Assembly (NCBI RefSeq): GCF_003858635.1
Contig: NZ_RQJO01000009.1
Span: forward strand, 1 to 64,000
Reading direction: 5' to 3'
Length of the DNA stretch: 64,000 bases
From: Larkinella rosea
GTDB lineage: Bacteria > Bacteroidota > Bacteroidia > Cytophagales > Spirosomataceae
Numbering within the stretch: the first letter of the stretch is position 1; the number at the start of each line of letters is the position of its first letter. Shown in pieces: positions 35,652 through 45,387 of the stretch. Under the pieces are notes generated by a model, which was given only the letters and a program-made list of their open reading frames with translations, did not search any database and was not told the DNA's origin. A program made the translations under genes and the position numbers.

Positions 35652-38600
35652 GTGAACCATTGTCCTAATCAATACAATAACTTGGAAAAAATAACGGAAC
35701 TTCTTCAGCAACGTATCCTGATTCTCGATGGAGCCATGGGTACGATGATTCAACGGTATAAACTGGGAGAAGACGATTACCGGGGCGCGCGGTTTGCCGA
35801 CTGGGAGCATGATTTACAGGGGAATAATGACCTGTTGTCGATTACGCAACCGGAAATTATCAAGGAAATCCATCGGCAGTATCTCGAAGCCGGTTCCGAT
35901 ATCATCGAAACCAATACGTTTAGCAGTACGACCATCGCCATGGCTGATTACCACATGGAAGAACTGGCGTATGAACTCAACTTCGAATCGGCAAAAATTG
36001 CGAAAGAAACCACGGTTGAATATACCCGGAAAAATCCCAAAAAGCCCCGGTTTGTGGCCGGAGCCATGGGACCCACCAACCGGACAGCGTCGCTATCGCC
36101 CGACGTCAACAATCCCGGCTACCGGGCCATTACGTTCGATCAACTCGTGGAGGCTTATTACGAGCAGGCGCGGGGACTGGTGGAAGGCGGTGCCGATATC
36201 CTGTTGATTGAAACCATTTTTGATACGCTAAACGCGAAAGCCGCCCTGTTTGCGGTCGATAAATACTTTGCCGACAGCGGGCGCGAACCGCTGCCGATCA
36301 TGATTTCGGGCACCATCACCGATGCGTCAGGTCGGACGTTGTCGGGGCAAACGACGGAAGCTTTTTTGTATTCGGTTTCGCACCTGCCGCTGCTGAGTGT
36401 TGGTTTAAACTGCGCCCTGGGGGCTGAACTGATGCGCCCGTACGTGCAGACGCTGGCCAAGGAATCTCCGTTTTTTACCTCAGCCTATCCGAATGCCGGT
36501 TTGCCCAACGAAATGGGTGAATACGATCAGTCGCCGGAGGAAATGGCGGCTCAGATTGAAGGATTCGTGCAGGACGGTTTTGTGAACATTGTCGGCGGTT
36601 GCTGCGGATCAACGCCTGATCACATTCAGGCGATTGCCAAAGCCATTGCGAAATACCCGCCCCGTCAGAAACCGCAAGCTGAACCTTACCAGAAACTGAG
36701 TGGTCTGGAGCCGTTGAAAATCACGGAGTTGACCAATTTTGTCAACGTAGGTGAGCGTACTAACGTGACGGGTTCCAAAGCCTTTGCGCGGCTGATCAAA
36801 ACCGGCGATTACGAAGCGGCTCTGTCGGTGGCCCGTCAGCAGGTCGAGAATGGCGCGCAGGTGATCGACGTCAACATGGACGAGGGCATGCTCGATTCGG
36901 TGGAGGTGATGACGACTTTCCTGAACCTGATTGCGGCCGAACCAGACATTGCCCGCGTGCCGGTCATGATCGACTCGTCGAAGTGGGAAGTGATCGAAGC
37001 CGGTTTGAAGTGCGTGCAGGGAAAAGCCATCGTGAACTCGATTTCGCTGAAAGAAGGCGAGGAAGCGTTTATCGAACGGGCCCGGCTGATCAAACGCTAC
37101 GGAGCGGCTGCGGTGGTGATGGCGTTCGACGAAACCGGCCAGGCCGATAACTACCAGCGACGCATCGAAATTTGTGAACGCGCCTACCGGATTCTGGTCG
37201 ATAAAGTCGGTTTTTCGGCGCAGGACATCATTTTTGACCCCAACATCCTGACCGTTGCGACCGGGATTGAAGAGCACAACAACTACGCTGTCGACTTCAT
37301 TAATGCCACGCGCTGGATCAAAGAAAACCTGCCGCTGGCCAAAGTAAGCGGTGGGGTTTCCAATATTTCGTTTTCATTCCGGGGCAACGAAGTGGTTCGG
37401 GAAGCGATGCACTCGGTTTTTCTATACCACGCGATCAAAGCCGGGATGGACATGGGAATTGTCAACGCCGGGCAGTTGGGTGTGTACGACGATATTCCGA
37501 AAGACCTGCTCGAACGGTGTGAAGACGTGTTGCTCAACCGCCGTCCCGACGCGACTGAGCGGCTGGTCGATTTTGCCGAAACCGTAAAAGCCAAAGGCAA
37601 GGTGGTGGTTCAGGACGAAAGCTGGCGGCTGGAACCGGTGGCGCAGCGGCTGAAACACGCGCTGGTTCGCGGGATTACGGATTACATCGATCAGGATACG
37701 GAAGAAGCCCGGCAGCAATTCGAGCGACCGATCGAGGTGATCGAAGGGCCGTTGATGGATGGTATGAACGTGGTTGGCGACCTGTTTGGGGAAGGGAAAA
37801 TGTTCCTGCCGCAGGTGGTGAAGTCGGCGCGGGTGATGAAAAAAGCCGTGGCGTATCTGCTGCCGTTTATCGAAGCCAGCAAGGAAGAAGGTGCCCGGGC
37901 CGCCGGGAAAATTCTGATGGCGACCGTCAAAGGCGACGTTCACGACATCGGCAAGAACATCGTTGGCGTGGTTTTGGGTTGTAACAACTACGAAATCATT
38001 GATTTGGGCGTGATGGTGCCGACCCAGAAGATTCTGGAAGAAGCCAGAAAACACGATGTCGATATCATTGGATTGAGCGGTTTGATTACACCTTCGCTCG
38101 ACGAGATGGTGGGCGTTGCCAAGGAAATGGAGCGGCAGGGTTTCAAACTGCCGCTGCTGATCGGTGGCGCCACGACTTCGCGGATTCACACGGCGGTCAA
38201 GATCGATCCGCATTATTCCGGCCCGGTGGTTCACGTGCTGGATGCCAGCCGGAGCGTGCCCGTTGCCGGGCGATTGATCAGTGAGCAGGAAGAAACCCGC
38301 GACCAGGCTTTTCACGAATTTAAGAATGAGTACGTCAAACTCCGGGCGGATCATGCCAAACGGAAGCAGGACAAAAAAACGCTCACGATCGACGACGCCC
38401 GCAAAAATAAAACCGTCATCGACTGGTCGGTTTTTGAACCGGTCAAGCCGCAGTTTCTGGGGAACCGTTATTTCCACGATTATTCGCTCAGCGAAATTGC
38501 CGAATTCATCGACTGGACGCCCTTTTTCCAGACCTGGGAATTGCACGGAAAATACCCCGCCATTTTGCAAGACGAGATCGTGGGGGTGGAAGCCACGAAA

Positions 38601-39464
38601 CTGTTCGCCGATGCCAAACAGCTTTTGCAAAAAGTGATTGACGGGAAGTTGCTGACAGCCAAAGCCGTGGTCGGCTTTTATCCAGCTAATTCAGCCGAAG
38701 ACGACATTCTGCTGCACGAGTTTGAAGAAGTAACCCGCGAAATTCCCTGCGAACGGCACGGTTCACATACCCACATCGAATACAAACTTAGTCAGCTGGC
38801 TCAGGCGGTTGGGCAGGAGAAATCGGTGGGCGAACTGGTATACGATACCAAAACCGTGTTCCATTTTCTGCGCCAGCAAAACCAGAAAGCCCCCGGTTTG
38901 CCCAATTTCTGCCTGTCGGATTTTGTAGCTCCGATGGAAACCGGTCACACCGATTACATGGGCGGTTTTGCCGTTACGGCGGGAATCGGCATCGAATCGC
39001 TGGTTGAAGCCTACGAAAAAGATCACGACGATTACAACAGCATTATGATCAAGGCCATCGCCGACCGCCTGGCCGAAGCCTTCGCTGAATTGATGCACAA
39101 GCGGGTCCGGACGGAATTCTGGCCGTATGCGACGGATGAACACCTGACGAACGAAGATTTGATCAAGGAGGAATACCAGGGCATTCGTCCGGCGCCGGGC
39201 TACCCAGCCTGCCCCGATCATACCGAAAAAGCCACCTTGTTTGAGTTATTGGACGCCGGACAGATCGGCATCGAGCTGACCGAGAGTTTTGCCATGTATC
39301 CCGCTTCGTCGGTAAGCGGTTTTTACTTTTCGCACCCGTCGTCGCGGTATTTTGCAGTGGGTAAAATCAACAAGGATCAGGTGCTCAATTATGCCCATCG
39401 GAAAAACCAAAGCGTCGATGAAATTGAACGCTGGCTATCCCCGGTTTTGTCGTACGACGCGTAG
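35652..39464 (+). CDS. metH: Cobalamin-dependent methionine synthase
   Basis: 1270 residues (E. coli MetH 1227). Order: homocysteine domain with zinc ligands C254 and C317-C318 (GGCCGST), pterin-binding domain with [13 protein letters not shown] (about 363-375), cobalamin cap, B12 domain with D762-V-H764-D-I-G767, whose His coordinates cobalt, and the activation domain that binds SAM (about 930-1260; the late [17 protein letters not shown] is diagnostic). It makes methionine from homocysteine and methyl-THF. No ATG is near; the frame starts at GTG 35652, with TTG 35682 as alternative. Regulated by the upstream S-box and terminated at 39525. Confidence 0.97.
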   Translation: MNHCPNQYNNLEKITELLQQRILILDGAMGTMIQRYKLGEDDYRGARFADWEHDLQGNNDLLSITQPEIIKEIHRQYLEAGSDIIETNTFSSTTIAMADYHMEELAYELNFESAKIAKETTVEYTRKNPKKPRFVAGAMGPTNRTASLSPDVNNPGYRAITFDQLVEAYYEQARGLVEGGADILLIETIFDTLNAKAALFAVDKYFADSGREPLPIMISGTITDASGRTLSGQTTEAFLYSVSHLPLLSVGLNCALGAELMRPYVQTLAKESPFFTSAYPNAGLPNEMGEYDQSPEEMAAQIEGFVQDGFVNIVGGCCGSTPDHIQAIAKAIAKYPPRQKPQAEPYQKLSGLEPLKITELTNFVNVGERTNVTGSKAFARLIKTGDYEAALSVARQQVENGAQVIDVNMDEGMLDSVEVMTTFLNLIAAEPDIARVPVMIDSSKWEVIEAGLKCVQGKAIVNSISLKEGEEAFIERARLIKRYGAAAVVMAFDETGQADNYQRRIEICERAYRILVDKVGFSAQDIIFDPNILTVATGIEEHNNYAVDFINATRWIKENLPLAKVSGGVSNISFSFRGNEVVREAMHSVFLYHAIKAGMDMGIVNAGQLGVYDDIPKDLLERCEDVLLNRRPDATERLVDFAETVKAKGKVVVQDESWRLEPVAQRLKHALVRGITDYIDQDTEEARQQFERPIEVIEGPLMDGMNVVGDLFGEGKMFLPQVVKSARVMKKAVAYLLPFIEASKEEGARAAGKILMATVKGDVHDIGKNIVGVVLGCNNYEIIDLGVMVPTQKILEEARKHDVDIIGLSGLITPSLDEMVGVAKEMERQGFKLPLLIGGATTSRIHTAVKIDPHYSGPVVHVLDASRSVPVAGRLISEQEETRDQAFHEFKNEYVKLRADHAKRKQDKKTLTIDDARKNKTVIDWSVFEPVKPQFLGNRYFHDYSLSEIAEFIDWTPFFQTWELHGKYPAILQDEIVGVEATKLFADAKQLLQKVIDGKLLTAKAVVGFYPANSAEDDILLHEFEEVTREIPCERHGSHTHIEYKLSQLAQAVGQEKSVGELVYDTKTVFHFLRQQNQKAPGLPNFCLSDFVAPMETGHTDYMGGFAVTAGIGIESLVEAYEKDHDDYNSIMIKAIADRLAEAFAELMHKRVRTEFWPYATDEHLTNEDLIKEEYQGIRPAPGYPACPDHTEKATLFELLDAGQIGIELTESFAMYPASSVSGFYFSHPSSRYFAVGKINKDQVLNYAHRKNQSVDEIERWLSPVLSYDA

Positions 39465-39524
39465 AGATGCATTACGATTAAACCCTTTCAGGGTTGGATG
39501 TGAAAAACGATGGATTTGAGTCTC

Positions 39525-39555
39525 AAAAAACTTTCTCACGAGAAAGTTTTTTGTT
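39525..39555 (+). terminator. Terminator of metH
   Basis: AAAAAACTTTCT / AGAAAGTTTTTT stem (39525-39536, 39541-39552) with loop CACG and a T-rich tail. It sits directly in front of the PadR promoter. Confidence 0.85.
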
Positions 39556-39588
39556 TTTGTGTATATATTGGAAACTTTTATATATTTA
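39556..39588 (+). promoter_or_regulatory. PadR promoter with overlapping AT dyad
   Basis: TTTG at 39556-39559, 21-base spacer, TATATTTA at 39581-39588 (one mismatch to TAnnTTTG). A symmetric AT-rich element, TATATA...TATATA at 39562-39584, lies in the spacer and could be the site of PadR self-repression. Confidence 0.55.
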
Positions 39589-39625
39589 CTCCAGACAATA
39601 CTAAACGAATTTTATTCTGCTCAGA

Positions 39626-39979
39626 ATGGAACCATCAGGTAATGAATTTTTGCGGGGAACCCTGAAAACAATCGTGTTGAAACTGCTCACGGAACGGGGA
39701 CGAATGTACGGGTACGAAATCACGCAATCCGTCAAAGAGCGCACGCAGGGGGAGGTAGTTCTGACATTTGGGGCTTTGTACCCGGTTTTACACAAATTGC
39801 AACAGGAAGGCTTATTGATTACAGAGTCGGTGGAAGTGGACGGGCGGTTGCGGAAATACTACACGCTGACCCCGCGCGGCAACGAGACGGCTCTGCAGAA
39901 AGTGTCTGATTTCGAGCGTTTTGTCGAAGTAATGAAACATCTTCTCCAACCCGCGCCGGTTTTGTCGATGGGTCAGTAG
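39626..39979 (+). CDS. PadR-family transcription regulator
   Basis: 117 residues with the PadR winged helix: LRGTLKTIVLKLL, GRMYGYEITQSVKE, a recognition helix in LTFGALYPVLHKLQQEGLL and the wing with DGRLRKYYTLTPRG. A short C-terminal tail provides dimer contacts. PadR proteins commonly repress their own operon and respond to small molecules. The next gene starts 36 bases downstream and is likely its target partner. Confidence 0.92.
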   Translation: MEPSGNEFLRGTLKTIVLKLLTERGRMYGYEITQSVKERTQGEVVLTFGALYPVLHKLQQEGLLITESVEVDGRLRKYYTLTPRGNETALQKVSDFERFVEVMKHLLQPAPVLSMGQ

Positions 39980-40015
39980 CACCCCGAAGAACCAGCCGCT
40001 AAACCCGATACGACT

Positions 40016-40540
40016 ATGGAAAAGCTCAACCCGCAACAAGTTGCAATACTGTACCGTCACCTGGACCAAAATGGCACGGACGACGCCCTGATTGAAGAAT
40101 TGCTCGATCATCTGGCCTGTGAAGTCGAGCATTTTATGTGGATTGGTCTTTCGTTCGAAATGGCTCTGGAGAAAGTGCGGCTCGAAGCCAATGCCAAAGC
40201 GGTCAGTCATTTGCGTGATGTGTACAAGATTGAGCTGACCATGACCGACGAGCAACTGCGGCAGGCCAGTCTGGACGATATCGTGTTTGAGTTTCGCAAC
40301 AAAGCCTACGGCGCGTACGATCTTCGGCAGGAGTACCGGAAATCATTGCGCACGGCTTTGGTACTGAGCCTCGGTCTGTCCATGATGCTGGTGGCGCTGC
40401 TGTCGGTTTTTAGCAATCGCAACTGGTCGTACATGAGCGTCTGGGGAGCGATGTGGATGCTGGGTCTGGTGGCCGTTGCCTATGCCGCCGGCACCTGGTT
40501 TCACCAGCGCATCCAGCATAAATACCGGATGGCGGAATAA
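40016..40540 (+). CDS. PadR-linked membrane protein with TonB-type AYGAY motif
   Basis: 174 residues in three parts. The first 75 (IEELLDHLACEVEHFMWIG and the following helix) resemble the helical prefix found in many PadR-linked membrane proteins. Residues about 85-115 hold DDIVFEFRNKAYGAYDLR, very like the N-terminal cytoplasmic motif of Bacteroidota TonB proteins (family knowledge). Two hydrophobic helices follow (about 120-160) and the protein ends in a short basic tail; there is no TonB C-terminal domain. Function is unknown; co-transcription with PadR suggests that it is a sensor or target of the same signal. Confidence 0.7.
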   Translation: MEKLNPQQVAILYRHLDQNGTDDALIEELLDHLACEVEHFMWIGLSFEMALEKVRLEANAKAVSHLRDVYKIELTMTDEQLRQASLDDIVFEFRNKAYGAYDLRQEYRKSLRTALVLSLGLSMMLVALLSVFSNRNWSYMSVWGAMWMLGLVAVAYAAGTWFHQRIQHKYRMAE

Positions 40541-40556
40541 TTTCGATCTGTTACTA

Positions 40557-40599
40557 ACACAAAAAGGGGCGGTTTTATGAAAACCGCCCCTTTTTGTGT
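40557..40599. terminator. Bidirectional terminator
   Basis: A perfect 20-bp stem (ACACAAAAAGGGGCGGTTTT at 40557-40576, its reverse complement at 40580-40599) with a 3-base loop. A-run and T-run on either side of the GC core let it serve the convergent genes on both strands. Confidence 0.92.
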
Positions 40600-40608
40600 T
40601 CATTCTAA

Positions 40609-41745
40609 TTAATTCTTTAAGCCTTCCAGCAGACCGAAGAAAGCGGGTTTCTTTTTGTACTGGCTATCAAACAAGGTTGGTACATCGTGTTCGTTCCGCA
40701 TTTTAACAATCCAGCTATCGCTATCGCCCATATCCCACATGGTAATACCGTATTGCTGGCTGACAGGAACCAGTTGCTTATAGGCCGTAGCTACAAACTG
40801 ATACTTGGCCCGTTGCTTGTTCAACACTTCAGTTGTAAAGACCATGTTATTGTCACCTTTGGTGTTCACTTTAATATCCATTTCGGAGATATGTACCTGT
40901 AGGCCCGTTGCGGCCAGCGCCTTCAATGAGCTCTGGATACCGGCTTCCGGAGTATTGATGTCGATGTGCATCTGAGTACCCACGCCGTGGAGAGGAATTC
41001 CGTTACGTTTGCAATCGGCAGCAAACTTCAGGAAGCCATTCAAACGGGCCGGGGTGTTGTCAAAGGCATTGTCGTTGTAAAACAAAAGTGCATTTGGATC
41101 GGCTTCATGCGCCCAAACAAAACACCGTTGTACAAAAGCCATATAGGCATCATCGCTTGCGTACAGCGCCCGGAAGATGGTGTTCTTGATATTGCTGTTA
41201 GGATTAGAAGGGTTCGCTTCGAAAATTTCATTGATCACATCCCAGCTTTTGATTTTGCCTTTGTAGCGGCTAACGACTGTCTGAATGTGGTTTTTTACCA
41301 CGGCTTCGAATTCACCCGTTGCTTTGATTTTGGTCAACCAATCGGGAGTCGCAATGTGGTAAACCAGGCAATGACCATGCAGACGCATCGGGTTCGATTG
41401 GGCCTGTTGAACCCAGTAATCGGCTTCTTTAAAATTAAACTTTCCTTTTGACTCTTCAATGTTCATGTAGGCGTGGACCGTTTTTGCATCGAACTGTTCG
41501 AAGAACATTTTATACGCGTTCGTGTTTTTCACCACCGCTACTGAGGGACCTGCTCCAATCGGGAAAGAAGCAACCATTTTCAGGGTGCTGACACTGTCAT
41601 TTACCGAGGCCCGGGCGGAGTTTAACGTGATTTCCGATTCCGGATTGATGTCAGAATCCTTCGGGCTACAAGCCGTCATCAGGATGGTCAGAACCACAAA
41701 GAACAGGGCGAAAAATGAATTGGTAGAGGCAAAAGTGGTTTTCAT
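40609..41745 (-). CDS. GH10 endo-1,4-beta-xylanase lipoprotein
   Basis: 378 residues from ATG 41745; the longer frame would run through the promoter. The signal ends in lipobox LMTAC with C26, so it is a lipoprotein. The GH10 barrel shows HGHCLVYH, WDVINE with acid/base E173, and ISEMD with nucleophile E288, then ITMWDMGDSDSW. No carbohydrate-binding module is attached. It would cut xylan-type chains at the cell surface. No SusC/SusD pair or other glycan gene is adjacent, so it is an isolated hydrolase. Confidence 0.93.
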   Translation of the reverse strand: MKTTFASTNSFFALFFVVLTILMTACSPKDSDINPESEITLNSARASVNDSVSTLKMVASFPIGAGPSVAVVKNTNAYKMFFEQFDAKTVHAYMNIEESKGKFNFKEADYWVQQAQSNPMRLHGHCLVYHIATPDWLTKIKATGEFEAVVKNHIQTVVSRYKGKIKSWDVINEIFEANPSNPNSNIKNTIFRALYASDDAYMAFVQRCFVWAHEADPNALLFYNDNAFDNTPARLNGFLKFAADCKRNGIPLHGVGTQMHIDINTPEAGIQSSLKALAATGLQVHISEMDIKVNTKGDNNMVFTTEVLNKQRAKYQFVATAYKQLVPVSQQYGITMWDMGDSDSWIVKMRNEHDVPTLFDSQYKKKPAFFGLLEGLKN

Positions 41746-41783
41746 AAAATTGAGATTTGTACGTCGATTACTTAGTGACAGTA

Positions 41784-41815
41784 CAAATATCAAATACCTA
41801 AGTATATTTACCAAA
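41784..41815 (-). promoter_or_regulatory. Promoter of the xylanase gene
   Basis: Minus-strand TTTG (41812-41815), 20-base spacer, GATATTTG (41784-41791; one mismatch to TAnnTTTG), about 40 bases upstream of the ATG. Confidence 0.55.
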
Positions 41816-42065
41816 TCATTAACTTGTAGTTAATGAGTAATTGTACGTATGAAAACCGCAGATTTGCCTGATAAATAATTGTTACTCAAATCAAAAATGT
41901 GCTTTATTTGCTTATAATGGCCATTTTTGATTCTTTTTGACTACTTAGATACTACCTAATTTTAGTCCGATAATATAATGTGAAATACTCAAAATTTATT
42001 GAAATTTAATTTCATACTACTCAAATTTCCTCCTAAAATGGATTAAAAAAGCTAAGTATATAAAC

Positions 42066-42105
42066 TGAGTAATTATCAGACAAATTGAGTAATTGTCGGA
42101 CAAAG
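42066..42105. repeat. Tandem 20-base repeat
   Basis: TGAGTAATTATCAGACAAAT (42066-42085) is followed directly by a copy with three changes (42086-42105). Related words occur at other intergenic positions. Confidence 0.7.
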
Positions 42106-42576
42106 ACTAAGTAGTTCGAAAGGGAATGAGTAGAAAGGAGACACTCGGAGGGGAGTCAAGCTCTGGATTGACGCATGATCCGCTTAATTTGCGGTTGTCG
42201 TGCAGTTGGAAAGGCCGTGAAAAAGGAGCGATGACTCCGGCTTTCCCGATTACCGTTGCTTGAAAACGGGCTGATGCTTTTTATGAAAAACCGTACCTGC
42301 ATCGGGTAGCAGATTGAATGACGGAACGGATGAACGCTACATAAACCGACTAAGCAGGATGCGATTTATGTCTGGTAAAAATCACTGAAAGTACTGCCTT
42401 CGTTCGCTCATCGAAAACGATCACAGAATCATCTAACTTGGTAAAGAATTCGAAAAACCGGTCGCGTTAGAAAGGAATGAAGCCGCCTGAAGAAAAATCA
42501 GGGTGATGGAGTGAAAGATTAATTCGGAGCAGAAAACCGCCGGATCGGCTGGGCTTGGGAGGAACTATAAAAGGAA

Positions 42577-42625
42577 ATTGGAAGTGTCCGGGAAAATCAG
42601 CTTTTCGCACGGTTCCACTTCCAAT
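42577..42625 (-). terminator. Probable terminator of the response-regulator gene
   Basis: ATTGGAAGTG (42577-42586) and CACTTCCAAT (42616-42625) form a perfect 10-bp stem 26 bases beyond the stop; the minus strand then has a weak T-rich stretch. Confidence 0.6.
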
Positions 42626-42650
42626 GTGAATTCGGAAACAACGTTATGAT

Positions 42651-43280
42651 TTAAATCAGTCGGTAATAAGTGGCCAGATCTTTCATTACCAGTACGTTAT
42701 CTACTTTGAGTTTGCCAAATATCCGGGCTTTGTGCGTGCCGACGGTCGACGTATGAATGTTGAGCGTATCGGCAATATGGCTTACGGATTTTCCCTTAAC
42801 AAGGTGATAGGCGATTTCCAGCTCCCGGTTCGAGAGGGCGCCAAATGGGTCCAGCTCCTTATCAAAGTGGTGGTCTTCCTGTATTTTTTCCAGTAGTTCC
42901 GGGCAAACGCAACGTTTACCGCCTAGGATCGTGTGGACGGCTTTCAGGATTTCGGCATCCTCGGCCTGCTTGCTGATGTAGCCCTTTACACCCAGTTGCA
43001 GATACCGTTTGGCGAACGCATATTCGGTCATGATCGTAAAAATCATGATCGGTAAATCCGGCACAATTGTCTGGATATTCTGCAATAAACTGAAGGTGTC
43101 GGTATTGGGCATGTTGATGTCCATCACCACCAAGTGGTAGGTATTGTCCATAATCTTGCCAAAAGCCGCACTGCCGTTTCGGGCTTCATCAATCTGAATG
43201 GCACCATAGTGTTCTTTCAACAATAACCGGATGCCCGAACGGACAATGGAATGATCGTCCACTAATAAGATCTTGTACAT
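42651..43280 (-). CDS. NarL/FixJ-type response regulator
   Basis: 209 residues: receiver domain (about 1-120) with D54 as phosphorylation site in VVMDINMP, conserved DD at 8-9 and K103-area SKQAEDAE, and a LuxR-type helix-turn-helix (about 145-205) with LSNRELEIAYHLVKGKSVSHIADTL. No sensor kinase is adjacent, so it is an orphan here. It shares the strand with the following dehydratase and surface-protein genes, and may govern envelope genes; that is inference. Confidence 0.93.
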   Translation of the reverse strand: MYKILLVDDHSIVRSGIRLLLKEHYGAIQIDEARNGSAAFGKIMDNTYHLVVMDINMPNTDTFSLLQNIQTIVPDLPIMIFTIMTEYAFAKRYLQLGVKGYISKQAEDAEILKAVHTILGGKRCVCPELLEKIQEDHHFDKELDPFGALSNRELEIAYHLVKGKSVSHIADTLNIHTSTVGTHKARIFGKLKVDNVLVMKDLATYYRLI

Positions 43281-43337
43281 GGTTTTCCTGGTTTAAAACT
43301 CCCAATTGTATTTCATCACCGGCTGCGCAGGCCGGTA

Positions 43338-45260
43338 TTAATAGTCCAGTGCCGTGAACACGGAGTTGTTGCTGATGTATTCCGGAATCAAGCGTTTAAT
43401 AGTGCCAACCAGCTGATTATCATTTCCGTGGAGCATCAGGTGACGCAGCTGGTCGATCGTGGCTTTCATCTCATCCGGGTCCGGTATAACCACCTGAGCG
43501 ATCATGATTTTCGGATGGTGAGTCGCCATGGTGCGTTCGTTGTCCTTGAGGAGCTCTTCATACAGTTTTTCGCCCGGCCGCAGGCCCGTGTAAACAATTT
43601 TGAGGTCTTTATCGACCGAATAACCGGACAGGTGAATCATCTTGCGGGCCAGTTCAACGATCTTTACCGGCTCACCCATATCGAACACGAACACCTCACC
43701 GCCCTTGCCCATACCCCCGGCTTCCAGCACCAGTTGGCAGGCTTCCGGTATGGTCATGAAATACCGGATGATGTCGGGATGCGTCACCGTAACGGGACCG
43801 CCGGACTGAATCTGTTGTTGGAAAACCGTCACCACCGAACCGTTCGAGCCCAGTACGTTGCCAAACCGGGTGGCGATGAAGCGCGTTTGCCGCAGGGCTT
43901 CGTCGGGGTGATTCAGGCTCTGGACGTACATTTCGGCCAGCCGTTTGGTGGCACCCATCACGTTGGTCGGGTTCACCGCCTTGTCGGTCGAAATCATGAC
44001 GAACGTCCGGACGCCGAATTTCAGGGAGAGATCCGCGACAATCTGGGTGCCCAGGATGTTGACCCGAACGGCTTCGTACGGATGCTCTTCCATGAGCGGT
44101 ACGTGTTTGTAGGCGGCCGCGTGAAAGACAATCGTGGGTCGGGTTTCGCGGAAAATATGCCGCATCCGAAATTCGTCGGAGATGTCCGCAATTTTCACAA
44201 TGACATTCACCTGGCGCGCAATCGCCTGGTATTCCCGGCGGAGTTTAAATTCCAGATCGAACAGCGACGACTCGGCCTGATCGACCAGCACGACGGTATG
44301 GGGACGGTGGCGTAATACCTGGCGGATCAGTTCGGCCCCGATCGAACCGGCGGCTCCGGTTACCATCACCACCTGATCGCTGAGCTGTTCGCGGATGGCC
44401 TTGTTCTCGAGTTGAATCGGCGACCGACCGAGCAGGTCTTCAATCCGGATATCGCGGATTTGGAACGAGTTCAGCCGGCCGTCGATCCATTGTTCAACGG
44501 TAGGGATCGTTTTGACAGAGACATGGTATTGCAGGAAGAAATCAGTGATTTCAGTTTTCTTTTTGGGGCTGATGGCGCCCATGGCCAGCAAAATTTGCGG
44601 GGGAATGGTTTGTTTGCGGATATAGCGAGCGTAGGCTTCCTGGCGCGAAACGACGGGCAACCCCTGAATTACTTTGTGAATTTTGTAGGGATTATCGTCG
44701 ATGAAGGCTAAAACCGTATAGCGTTGCGTCGGATCCTGCGCCAGGGCATTGCGGGTGAGCAGACCGGTTTTTCCGGCACCGTAGATCAGGATCGGTTGCG
44801 GGGGCGTTCCGCGCGTAATCGACCGCAGGTGCCAATAAAACGCTTTGACCAGAAACCGGACCAGCGACAGGGCAACCAGGCTGCAGAAATAGTCGATCAT
44901 CAGAATCGAAACCGGCACGTAGTACAGGATGTAACCGGCCTTCCAGGCGAAATAAGTGCCAAATGCCGTCAGCGTACTGCTGGCCGTGACCGCGTAGAGC
45001 AGCAACAGAATGTCTTCTAAACTGGTATGGCGAATGATTCCCTGGTGTGAGCGAAACAGGACAAAAAATAACGACCGGATTCCGATGGTGACGCACAGAC
45101 AGTACAGAAAATAGCTGACGTGAATGGCGGCTGCCTCGAAATTGAACCGCAACAAAAAGGCTATCGAAAACGAACCGATGGAGATAAATATATCGGCCAG
45201 CAAAACGAAATAGCTGGATACGATGCGGTTGGAATGGATTTTTAAATAGTGCTCTATCAT
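43338..45260 (-). CDS. Membrane-bound nucleotide-sugar dehydratase (FlaA1/WbpM/CapD type)
   Basis: 640 residues. Four hydrophobic helices fill the N-terminal 130, then a first Rossmann-like half (ILIYGAGKTGLL), then the SDR domain with GAAGSIGAEL near 300 and VFHAAAYKHVPLME. The active site reads STDKAVNP followed by MGATKR: Met replaces the usual Tyr, as is normal for large membrane dehydratases. It probably converts UDP-GlcNAc to a 4-keto-6-deoxy sugar (for bacillosamine or QuiNAc). Start at ATG 45260 rather than the GTG just before it. It lies 11 kb from the main glycan cluster. Confidence 0.93.
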   Translation of the reverse strand: MIEHYLKIHSNRIVSSYFVLLADIFISIGSFSIAFLLRFNFEAAAIHVSYFLYCLCVTIGIRSLFFVLFRSHQGIIRHTSLEDILLLLYAVTASSTLTAFGTYFAWKAGYILYYVPVSILMIDYFCSLVALSLVRFLVKAFYWHLRSITRGTPPQPILIYGAGKTGLLTRNALAQDPTQRYTVLAFIDDNPYKIHKVIQGLPVVSRQEAYARYIRKQTIPPQILLAMGAISPKKKTEITDFFLQYHVSVKTIPTVEQWIDGRLNSFQIRDIRIEDLLGRSPIQLENKAIREQLSDQVVMVTGAAGSIGAELIRQVLRHRPHTVVLVDQAESSLFDLEFKLRREYQAIARQVNVIVKIADISDEFRMRHIFRETRPTIVFHAAAYKHVPLMEEHPYEAVRVNILGTQIVADLSLKFGVRTFVMISTDKAVNPTNVMGATKRLAEMYVQSLNHPDEALRQTRFIATRFGNVLGSNGSVVTVFQQQIQSGGPVTVTHPDIIRYFMTIPEACQLVLEAGGMGKGGEVFVFDMGEPVKIVELARKMIHLSGYSVDKDLKIVYTGLRPGEKLYEELLKDNERTMATHHPKIMIAQVVIPDPDEMKATIDQLRHLMLHGNDNQLVGTIKRLIPEYISNNSVFTALDY

Positions 45261-45387
45261 CACTTTCTAAGCTTAGATGAGTTTGGCAATGAAGATTTTT
45301 CGGCAAAAGGGAGCCAGATACCGCCGTTTTTCAACTTCGGTAGCAAACACGCCTTGATGATCAATAAATCTGAGTCTGTTCAGCCGA

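Larger units (their letters stand above)
41816..42650. other. Gene-free region upstream of the xylanase
   Basis: No coding region is supported. The first 300 bases are strongly AT-rich with several CTAAGTA/TACTTAG and GAGTAATT words and an imperfect tandem 20-base repeat (42066-42105). The remaining part is of mixed composition with a terminator-like hairpin at its right end. Confidence 0.5.
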
